A DNA stretch of 5,936 bases from JAAYVZ01 sp035403265. Its GTDB lineage: Bacteria > Acidobacteriota > Thermoanaerobaculia > Thermoanaerobaculales > Thermoanaerobaculaceae. The notes beneath the pieces were generated by a model. That model saw only the letters and a list, made by a program, of their open reading frames with translations. It was not told the DNA's origin and made no database searches. A program made the translations under genes and the position numbers. Positions 1-5,283 of the stretch are shown in pieces. Position 1 is the stretch's first letter; the number at the start of each line of letters is the position of its first letter. The stretch is from contig DAONEV010000281.1 in NCBI GenBank assembly GCA_035403265.1, positions 1-5,936 of the forward strand, in the 5' to 3' direction.

Positions 1-72
1 GGGCGGCCGGTCCCCTCCGGTTGACACCTGCCCGTCCCATGCCCTACCCTCCGTCTGGCCTTCGGGCGCAAC

Positions 73-101
73 TTGACGGAAGTACCTGGAAAATGTTGAT
101 T
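73..101 (+). promoter_or_regulatory. Possible promoter for the hydrolase gene
   Basis: TTGACG at 73-78 and TTGATT at 96-101 are separated by 17 bases, in a locally AT-richer patch of a GC-rich leader. The -35 matches the sigma-70 consensus at 5 of 6 bases, but the -10 matches only 3 of 6. A competing candidate is the perfect TTGACA at 21-26 followed after 18 bases by TACCCT. Either would serve the gene starting at 179. The call rests on motif matching only. Confidence 0.22.
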
Positions 102-178
102 GGACGTGATTTCTTGATGACGACACCGATTCCACAGCAGACTCCCACGGCCGCACGCGGCAACGAGGTGCGTCCCTG

Positions 179-1303
179 ATGCGGTGGCCGGCCTGCCTCG
201 CGCTGGCCCTACTCACCGCCAGCCTCGGGCTCGCCGCCGACCTCGCCACAAGCTCCACCTTCCGGCCCACCGACCTGACAGCCACGGAGACGATCCCCGA
301 CGACAGCCTGGAACGGGCCGCCGACATCCAGCCGTTCATCGACTCGGTTCCCCAGCCCAGCATCCTGCACCGCACGGATCGCTTCCCGTCCGGGCGGGAC
401 AAGGTCGCGGTGGACATTTTCCATCCCCCCGGGCCGGGCACCTTCCCCGTCGTCCTCCTCTTCCACGGCGCTCATCCCAAGCGGGCCGAGAAGCACTACC
501 TGCGGATGGCCGAGGACCTCGCCGAGAAGGGGTACATGTCCCTCTACGTGCGGTACTACGAGCGCGGCCGCAGGGGACGCGGCTGCCGCTCCCAGTGGTC
601 GGCCACGGTCAACGACGCCGTCACCTTCGCGAGCGGCCTGGAGGGTGCGGATTCCCAACGCGTGGCAGTCGTGGGGTACTCACTCGGCGCCTTCCTCACC
701 CTTGGCCGCGCACCGGTCGACGAGCGCATCCGCGCCGTCGTCGCCTACTACGGCGGCATCTCCCACGGCGAGCCGGACGACCTCGGCCGCAGCATGCCAC
801 CCACCCTCCTGCTCCACGGCACGGCCGACCGCATCGTGCCGGTCCGCCGTTCGGTGGATGCGTTCGAGGCGATCCGGAGGGAAGGCCGCAACGTCGACCT
901 GGTCGTCTACCCGGGCGTGCGCCACGGCTTCTGCCTGAACGGCCGCGGCGGCCCGGACGGCCACGCCGCCCAGGACGCCTGGAACCGCACCCTGGCCTTC
1001 CTGGACTTCCAGCTCCGACGACCGGAGCTGCTCGTCTCGCCGCTCCCGCTCACCCGGCGGATCGAGCCGACCATGTGCACCCCGCCGGACCCCGACTCGC
1101 CGCCGTTCCTGTCCAGCACTCCCGGCTACCTGGCCCCGCTGGGCCTGGGCAGCTCCGCCTCCGTCGCCCTCATCAACCCGAGCCGCGACGAGGTCCAGAC
1201 GATCGTCGCCGCTTCCCGCCACACGGCGAAGAGCCACCGCAGCAGCCACACCCGCCGCGACTCCAAGCGCACGGTTGTCCCCGCCAAGGCACACGCCAGG
1301 TAG
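179..1303 (+). CDS. Exported dienelactone hydrolase family protein (alpha/beta hydrolase)
   Basis: A 374-residue protein that is probably a serine hydrolase or esterase of the dienelactone hydrolase group; the substrate cannot be named. Residues 1-20 (MRWPACLALALLTASLGLAA) look like a Sec signal peptide, so it should act outside the cytoplasm. The fold is readable: VVLLFHGAHP at 91-100 (strand and oxyanion-hole region), nucleophile elbow GYSLG at 166-170 with Ser168, LLHGTADRIV at 211-220 with acid Asp217, and YPGVRHGF with base His249. Classical dienelactone hydrolases use Cys as nucleophile; this one has Ser, as many broader family members do. The catalytic domain ends near residue 280. The last 94 residues are a Pro-rich then Arg/Ser/His-rich tail that I do not recognise. 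The ATG at 179 puts the signal peptide at the N-terminus. GAGG at 165-168 is a usable but slightly distant ribosome binding site. Overlapping frames are GC-rich shadows. Confidence 0.88.
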   Translation: MRWPACLALALLTASLGLAADLATSSTFRPTDLTATETIPDDSLERAADIQPFIDSVPQPSILHRTDRFPSGRDKVAVDIFHPPGPGTFPVVLLFHGAHPKRAEKHYLRMAEDLAEKGYMSLYVRYYERGRRGRGCRSQWSATVNDAVTFASGLEGADSQRVAVVGYSLGAFLTLGRAPVDERIRAVVAYYGGISHGEPDDLGRSMPPTLLLHGTADRIVPVRRSVDAFEAIRREGRNVDLVVYPGVRHGFCLNGRGGPDGHAAQDAWNRTLAFLDFQLRRPELLVSPLPLTRRIEPTMCTPPDPDSPPFLSSTPGYLAPLGLGSSASVALINPSRDEVQTIVAASRHTAKSHRSSHTRRDSKRTVVPAKAHAR

Positions 1304-1423
1304 GAAGGGCATTTCTGCCCCGCCCCCCCGCTCACCTTTCCAGCAGCGCAAGTCGCGACAGGAATGTCGATCCTACCCCGCATCCACCCCGACTGTGGTA
1401 AAAGGGTGTCTGTCGTCCGAGGC

Positions 1424-1499
1424 GCACCGGTGGCTCAATGGATAGAGCACCTGACTTCGGATCAGGCGGTTGGGGGTTCGAGTCCCTCCCGGTGCGCCA
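1424..1499 (+). tRNA. tRNA-Arg (anticodon TCG), CCA encoded
   Basis: The 76-base cloverleaf folds completely. The acceptor stem pairs GCACCGG (1424-1430) with CCGGTGC (1489-1495), followed by discriminator G and a genomic CCA at 1497-1499. The D stem is GCTC/GAGC. The anticodon stem CCTGA/TCAGG encloses loop CTTCGGA, with anticodon TCG at 1457-1459, which reads CGA (Arg). The variable loop has 5 bases. The T stem GGGGG/CCCTC, with one G-T pair, encloses TTCGAGT. About 20 bases upstream, TGTGG followed by TAAAAG (1394-1404) could be an extended -10 element, but no convincing -35 was seen. No terminator in the tRNA's own direction is obvious; the hairpin downstream has its T-run on the opposite strand. 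Confidence 0.97.
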
Positions 1500-1565
1500 G
1501 TAACACACTGACAATGCAAACACTTGCAAGGCAGCTTCGGAAGGGGCCTGTCTCGTCATTCCTCT

Positions 1566-1638
1566 GGGACAACCTCTGGGCAACCTCCGCCCCTGGCCAC
1601 CCCCAGGGCAACATCGGGGCAACATCGGAGCACCTCCC
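1566..1638. repeat. Degenerate 11-base direct repeats GGGCAACATCG beside tRNA-Arg
   Basis: Two perfect tandem copies of GGGCAACATCG lie at 1606-1616 and 1617-1627. Related units are GGGCAACCTCC at 1578-1588, GGGACAACCTCT at 1566-1577, and a decayed GAGCACCTCCC at 1628-1638. A 17-base spacer containing an imperfect hairpin (about 1589-1609) splits the array. The position 67 bases after a tRNA 3' end recalls arm-type integrase sites of tRNA-targeting elements. No integrase or second copy of the tRNA end lies in the window, so that role is only a suggestion. Confidence 0.45.
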
Positions 1639-1660
1639 TGCGAAAGAAGCGAAGAAAGCG

Positions 1661-1680
1661 AAAAAAGCCCCCCGGGGGGC
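1661..1680 (-). terminator. Rho-independent terminator, minus strand
   Basis: On the minus strand, the self-complementary GCCCCCCGGGGGGC (1680-1667) is followed directly by six T residues (1666-1661). Realistically it folds as a 5-bp GC stem with a CCGG loop. It lies about 200 bases after the stop of the propeller gene and would stop its transcript before it runs antisense into the tRNA at 1499. On the plus strand there is no T-run after the hairpin, so it works in one direction only. Confidence 0.72.
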
Positions 1681-1732
1681 GGGCCAGGGCCGAAACGCTC
1701 CCAGGGCCCGCCTGGCGCGACCGGCAGGGAAG

Positions 1733-1760
1733 CAAAGAGCCCGGCGCGTGGCCGGGCTCG
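1733..1760 (-). terminator. Second hairpin, weak terminator on the minus strand
   Basis: GAGCCCGG (1737-1744) and CCGGGCTC (1752-1759) pair perfectly, and C1745-G1751 extends the stem to 9 bp around a 5-base loop. On the minus strand it is followed by TTTGCTT, a short T-rich stretch. It sits about 120 bases past the propeller stop, ahead of the stronger terminator at 1661-1680. It may be a first weak terminator or a transcript-stabilising 3' structure. Confidence 0.45.
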
Positions 1761-1881
1761 AGGTCAGACCAGAGGATGAGTTAGGCGCGCTCGAGGTACT
1801 GCTCCTCCACGTCCCGCCGCCAGCTCTCTCGCCCTCATCATCCCCTCCCCTCCCGGCACTTGCCGCAGGTCGTGTAACAGG

Positions 1882-4638
1882 CTACACCGGCGCAGGTCCT
1901 CCGGCGAAGAGGTAGTTGATCAGGTAGAAGACGTCGAGGACGTTGACGACGGCGTCGCCGTTGTAGTTGCCGAGGACGGCCACCGGCCCGCCGGCGAACA
2001 TGTAGTTGATCAGGAAGAACACGTCCTGCACGTTGACCAGGCCGTCGCCGTTGGCGTCGCCCTTGGGCAGCGCCACAGCCGCGCCGGGATCGCTGATCGA
2101 CCCGTTCACCATGAGGTCCGAGTCACCCAGCGCGCCGTCGCAGAGGTGCAGCACGACCCTGGTGCGCGTCGCCTCCTGGAAAACCTCCGCCCCGACCGTG
2201 CCGTCGTACGGGAACGGGTACCAGTGCGGCACGGTGTTCCCGATCGTCGGGCCGAACTTGAAGTACGCATTCACCGTCAGGTCCGCGGGCTGAAGGTACT
2301 GGGTCACGGTGACGCAGCCTGCAGCCGTCTCGTTCTCGATTGCTAGCTGGAGCGTCCCGTACGGGAGGGTCACGGTTGGCGGGATCGCCTCAGGCGCCGG
2401 GCNNNNNNNNNNGGTGCTCTGAGCCACGAATGTGGCCCAGCCGGTGCCCGGGTTGGTCGGGAGCGAGGCGACGTTCGGCTGCGTCGTGTCGGCGATGCTG
2501 TCACCGTTGCCGTCACCCGAGCCCGCGCCGTCGAGGCTCGGGACGGCCGACTCGGTAGCCCCCGGGATGCCCTTCCCGAGCGGGTCGGTGGTCTCGATCG
2601 TCATCTCGCGCAAGCCGCCCCTGCCCGCCGCGATCAGATGATTCGTATTGGCAGGGTCGATGAACACGCTCCAGACGGCGGTCAGGCCGAGCCCGTTGTC
2701 ATTGTTGAGCACGCTCCATGTGGCGGCGCCGTCGGTCGAACGAAAGACCCCCGAGGGCGAGGCGTCGTTAGCCGCGTAGAGGGTCTGAGTGGAGGCCGGG
2801 TCGACGGCAAGGCCTTGAATGTTCACCGGGGAGGGCAGCCCCGAGCTTGCTGCCGTCCAGGTGGCGCCAGTGTCCGAGCTCTTGAACACGCCCACGCTGG
2901 TGCCGGCATACACGATCTGCGGGTTGGTCGGGTCCACGGCCAGTTCGTACGTGGAGGTCCCCGCCGGCATCCCGGTGGTGATGGTCCAGGTGGCGCCCCC
3001 GTCAATAGTCTGGTAGGGGTTGTCGGTCGGCATGTTTTTGCCGCCGATCAGGAGACTCGGGCCGGTGGCACCGGTCACCACAAGGGCATCGTAGTAGCAC
3101 AGAGAGGTGTTGCCCGTCGATGCGTAGGTCGGCAAGCCCGTGTTGATCGCCGAGAAGCTCGCCCCTCCGTCGGTGCTCTTGTAGGCCCCTTCGAGCGGTG
3201 ACGCCACGAACACGGTCGTGGGGGTCGTCGGCAGTGTTGCGATGCCCCAGGGTGTCAGCCAGGATTCGTCGGCGGCCGGGTTGGGGTTGGTCGTCTGCAG
3301 CCACGTGGAGCCGCCGTCGATGCTCCTCACGAACTTCATGAAGATGCCCGGATCCGAGAAGTTACTCGCCATCCCCGCCGAGTAGATGACCTGCGAGTCG
3401 GTGGGATCCACTGCAATGATGCCGTTGACCGGATTCACCAGGTTGCCGTTGATCGGGACGAAGCTCGATCCGCCCGTTGTGGTCTTGAAAATCCCCAGAT
3501 TGCCTCCATGGAAGTACCAGGTGGACGGCGTCGCGGGGTCGAACGCCAGGTCCTGGACGTCGAACGCCTGAAGGCCTGTGTTGATCGGCTGCCAGGTCGT
3601 CCCGGCGTTGGTGGTGACGTACAGACCCTCGCCAAGCGCAGCGTAGACCGTGCTCGGGGCGTCCATCGGAATGGCCCACGGGGTCGCTATCCTCGTCCAC
3701 AGGCTCCCCGTGACGTTGTTCCAGGTCGTACCGCCGTCCGTGCTTGCGTAGAGGTGATACGCGGTGGTGGTCGGGTCGGAGCCGTTGGCGTACAGCAGAT
3801 TGCCCTGCCCCGGGGTGACAAGGAGCGAGCCGGTGACACTCGGCCGGACGGTTGTGGCCGGAGTCCAGGTACCACCCCCATCCGCGGACCTGTAGACGTT
3901 GCCGTCCCTGGAGCTGATGACGTACATCGCCGAAGCGGGCGCCAGCGGATCGGCCGCGAAGCTTCCGAGCGGCACCTTCGTCGTCGTACCCGAGGTGCGC
4001 GTCGGCAGGCCGGTGTTGGCCGGGTTCCACGTGCTGCCGCCGTCGAGGCTCTTCATGATGCCGGGGTTGCCCACCCTGAGCCACATGATCGCGGGGCTGG
4101 CCGGGTCAATGACGAGATCGTAACCGCCGCTGCTGCCCAGGCTCGCGGTGCCGATGGCGCTCCAACTACCGCCGCCGTCGAGACTCTGGAAGAGCCCGTC
4201 GGTGCGCGGCAGGTAGACGACGCTTGCGTCACCCGGCCTGAACACGATCTGACGCGCGAAGGAGCCACTCGTGAACTCGACCACCAGACCCTCACTGCTC
4301 AGGCTCCACGAGCTGCCGCCGTCGTTGGTCACCCAAACCTGCTGATTGCGGTCGACCAAGAACGCCCGGCCCGCGGCCGTGGGGTGCGCCGCGACGGCCC
4401 ACGCGCCACTGCCCGACCGCCAGACCTGGGCCCAGTGACCGCCGGAGTCGGTCGACTTGAAGACGCCGGACATGGTCGCCACCCAGAGCGTCGACGGCGC
4501 CAGCGGATCAACCGCGAGCGCGTTGGCGAGTCCGCCGTCCGGGCCCAGCCTCGTCCAGTTGTTGACGCCGCCGTACGAAAGCGTCGCGCTCACGAGCAAC
4601 GCCAACCCAATAGAGCTCACCGTCGTTGATCTCGACAC
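1882..4638 (-). CDS. Secreted Asp-box (BNR/sortilin-like) beta-propeller protein with choice-of-anchor U domain and dockerin-like tail
   Basis: The product is 918 residues as assembled. It starts at GTG 4638 with GGGGAGG five bases upstream. Residues 1-22 form a signal peptide (GLALLVSATLSYG), so it is exported. About 13 Asp-box motifs (S/T-x-D-x-G-x-x-W/F) recur every 40-55 residues from about 62 to 641, for example STDGGTTW at 299-306, SIDGGSTW at 439-446 and STDGGASF at 488-495. This is typical of multi-bladed propellers of the BNR/VPS10 superfamily. Residues 699-859 match the choice-of-anchor U pattern: DGNGDSIADTTQPNVASLP early, then LPYGTLQL, an AYFKFGP strand and DGALGDSDLMVNGSISDPG. 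Residues 860-918 are two dockerin/EF-hand-like repeats, GDANGDGLVNVQD and GNYNGDAVVNVLD, each followed by an FLINY or YLINY helix and FAGGP. No sialidase active site is evident, so the role is probably binding or structural at the cell surface. Residues 743-746 are unknown because of an N run. Confidence 0.85.
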   Translation of the reverse strand: MSRSTTVSSIGLALLVSATLSYGGVNNWTRLGPDGGLANALAVDPLAPSTLWVATMSGVFKSTDSGGHWAQVWRSGSGAWAVAAHPTAAGRAFLVDRNQQVWVTNDGGSSWSLSSEGLVVEFTSGSFARQIVFRPGDASVVYLPRTDGLFQSLDGGGSWSAIGTASLGSSGGYDLVIDPASPAIMWLRVGNPGIMKSLDGGSTWNPANTGLPTRTSGTTTKVPLGSFAADPLAPASAMYVISSRDGNVYRSADGGGTWTPATTVRPSVTGSLLVTPGQGNLLYANGSDPTTTAYHLYASTDGGTTWNNVTGSLWTRIATPWAIPMDAPSTVYAALGEGLYVTTNAGTTWQPINTGLQAFDVQDLAFDPATPSTWYFHGGNLGIFKTTTGGSSFVPINGNLVNPVNGIIAVDPTDSQVIYSAGMASNFSDPGIFMKFVRSIDGGSTWLQTTNPNPAADESWLTPWGIATLPTTPTTVFVASPLEGAYKSTDGGASFSAINTGLPTYASTGNTSLCYYDALVVTGATGPSLLIGGKNMPTDNPYQTIDGGATWTITTGMPAGTSTYELAVDPTNPQIVYAGTSVGVFKSSDTGATWTAASSGLPSPVNIQGLAVDPASTQTLYAANDASPSGVFRSTDGAATWSVLNNDNGLGLTAVWSVFIDPANTNHLIAAGRGGLREMTIETTDPLGKGIPGATESAVPSLDGAGSGDGNGDSIADTTQPNVASLPTNPGTGWATFVAQSTXXXXPAPEAIPPTVTLPYGTLQLAIENETAAGCVTVTQYLQPADLTVNAYFKFGPTIGNTVPHWYPFPYDGTVGAEVFQEATRTRVVLHLCDGALGDSDLMVNGSISDPGAAVALPKGDANGDGLVNVQDVFFLINYMFAGGPVAVLGNYNGDAVVNVLDVFYLINYLFAGGPAPV
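1904..2061 (-). repeat. Duplicated dockerin-like unit, 90-base period
   Basis: The blocks starting at 1904 and 1994 are imperfect direct repeats offset by exactly 90 bases (30 codons). They share stretches such as GTAGTTGATCAGG and CGTCGCCGTTG on the plus strand. They encode the two calcium-loop plus helix units at the protein's C-terminus. The upstream unit has the fuller loop (D861, N863, D865, D872). In the second, the first Asp is replaced by Asn (N891, N893, D895, D902), which may weaken calcium binding. Confidence 0.7.
2403..2412. other. Assembly gap (10 Ns) inside the propeller gene
   Basis: Ten consecutive Ns interrupt the coding sequence at residues 743-746, within the choice-of-anchor U domain. 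Ten is a common placeholder for a gap of unknown size and is not a multiple of three, yet the frame stays open on both sides. The real gap is either 1 mod 3 by chance, or the two halves are joined correctly only because the assembler sized it from an overlap. The gene may be longer than shown. Confidence 0.95.
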
Positions 4639-4694
4639 TCTTGCCTCCCCAACGCGACATCCCGCGCATCAAGCCATCCGGACTGTTGATTCCG

Positions 4695-4723
4695 AGAATA
4701 GGGTCTGGGCCCGTAAGGGTCAA
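4695..4723 (-). promoter_or_regulatory. Sigma-70-type promoter for the propeller gene
   Basis: Reading the minus strand, TTGACC (4723-4718) and TATTCT (4700-4695) are separated by exactly 17 bases. The -35 matches 5 of 6 and the -10 matches 4 of 6 consensus bases. The expected transcript start is near 4688, giving a leader of about 50 bases before GTG 4638, which carries the GGGGAGG ribosome binding site at 4650-4644. Spacing and position both support it. Confidence 0.55.
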
Positions 4724-4793
4724 GGAACGCGGCTCTTCCCAGGTGTCCATCCTTTGCCTCCAGTCCGACCTGAAGGCGCCTTGACACATGACC

Positions 4794-4807
4794 GAATCGC
4801 GCGATTC
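4794..4807. promoter_or_regulatory. Perfect 14-base palindrome, possible operator
   Basis: GAATCGCGCGATTC is identical to its reverse complement. It lies about 70 bases upstream of the minus-strand -35 box at 4718-4723, and 8 bases after a TTGACA at 4781-4786 on the plus strand. Size and symmetry suit a dimeric regulator site, but no regulator gene is present and no second copy was seen. It may instead be the edge of the decayed transposase insertion. Confidence 0.25.
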
Positions 4808-5206
4808 TCAAAAGGAAATCCCTAGCCATGAGCACGCGAGCCAGCAGCTTGGCGCCGTCGCAGCCCCCGGGGTCTGGCCGGTGAACGGCTCGTGGCCGAG
4901 CCGGCGGCGGTAGGAGACCAGCCCTGCCTCCTCGTCGAAGGCCAGGCGCTCGAGGCTGACAGGCGCGCGCAGCAGATAGCGGGCGAGACGCTCCAGGCCG
5001 CCGCCGTCGTCGGGCGCCACCGTCACTGTGTCGTGCCCTGAGAAGCCCGAGTGACGCCAGGAGAGCAGCAGCTCGATGCGCTCGGGCGCAAGGAGACCCT
5101 CCCGTGCGAGAAAGCGGAAGACCTTGTGGTGGAAGAGTTCGGCCGCTGCCGTCGGGTCGACATATGGCAGTGGCGGCTGCTCGCGCCGCGGAGAGCTTGA
5201 TAGCCG
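4808..5206 (-). pseudogene. IS91-family transposase remnant (C-terminal part, no start)
   Basis: The open stretch begins just after an in-frame TAA (5209-5207), has no credible start, and reads about 132 codons on the minus strand. In order it shows LPYVDPTAAAELFHHKVFRF, LAREGLLAPERIELLLSW, RHSGFSGHDTVTVAPDD, then GGLERLARYLLRAPVSLERL and a YRRR strand. The HSGFS...V..DD...LERLARY(L/I)LR.P.SLER(L/M) series is characteristic of the C-terminal half of IS91-type rolling-circle transposases, and the Tyr in ARYLLRAP (codon 4978-4976) lies in the region of the catalytic tyrosine motif. The N-terminal zinc-binding and His-rich nickase parts are missing. After PFTGQTPG the family resemblance stops. 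The neighbouring frame offers GAKLLARVLM (about 4866-4828), suggesting a frameshift before the coding remnant ends. A full member is several hundred residues, so this copy is dead. Confidence 0.75.
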
Positions 5207-5225
5207 TTAGTTGAGGTGCTACGGT
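5197..5225 (+). promoter_or_regulatory. Possible promoter for the LRR gene
   Basis: TTGATA (5197-5202) and TACGGT (5220-5225) lie 17 bases apart, about 60 bases before the start codon at 5284. The -35 matches 5 of 6 bases but the -10 only 3 of 6. It overlaps the upstream edge of the transposase remnant. It is the best candidate seen in the short gap, but weak. Confidence 0.25.
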
Positions 5226-5283
5226 TCCGGCCAGCATCACGACTGGCCTACGCCAGAGCCAGCGACAACACTCGGAGGCATCG

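Larger units (their letters stand above)
1500..1881. other. Intergenic region downstream of the tRNA, no confident gene
   Basis: These 382 bases separate the tRNA from the 3' end of the convergent propeller gene. They hold degenerate GGGCAAC repeats (1566-1638), a minus-strand terminator (1661-1680), a second hairpin (1736-1760), and a 17-codon coding-looking stretch on the minus strand (1781-1834). No complete open frame here has a plausible start, ribosome binding site and codon pattern. The longer frames crossing the region also run through the tRNA and are artefacts. Confidence 0.6.

Noticed and set aside
1307..1320. GGGCA/TGCCC hairpin right after the hydrolase stop as a terminator
   Set aside because: The stem is only 5 bp and is followed by a C-run, not T residues.
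184..1401. A 405-codon open frame on the plus strand overlapping the hydrolase
   Set aside because: The product is almost entirely Arg, Pro, Gly and His, as expected for the shifted frame of a GC-rich gene. The other frame has a signal peptide and a catalytic triad.
1332..1625. Minus-strand frame with the peptide GRDSNPQPPDPKSGA
   Set aside because: This is the well-known false protein produced by translating antisense to tRNA-Arg; it spans the tRNA at 1424-1499.
1364..1915. Plus-strand 183-codon frame running through the tRNA and both hairpins
   Set aside because: It reads across the tRNA, the terminator and the end of the convergent gene, and shows no recognisable protein.
3508..4629. Long plus-strand frame opposite the propeller gene (373 codons)
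   Set aside because: It is the antisense shadow of a GC-rich gene, dominated by Arg, Gly, Ala and Val, with no ribosome binding site or domain. The minus-strand frame carries regular Asp-boxes.
1882..4638. Reading the propeller protein as an active sialidase because of its Asp-boxes
   Set aside because: Asp-boxes are structural. The arginine triad and the Tyr/Glu pair of sialidases cannot be picked out, and the many regularly spaced motifs fit a larger sortilin/photosystem-assembly-like propeller better.
4781..4884. Plus-strand TTGACA followed by AAAAGGA and ATG 4828, suggesting a small gene
   Set aside because: The frame ends after 18 codons, no good -10 lies at the right distance, and the region overlaps the minus-strand transposase remnant.
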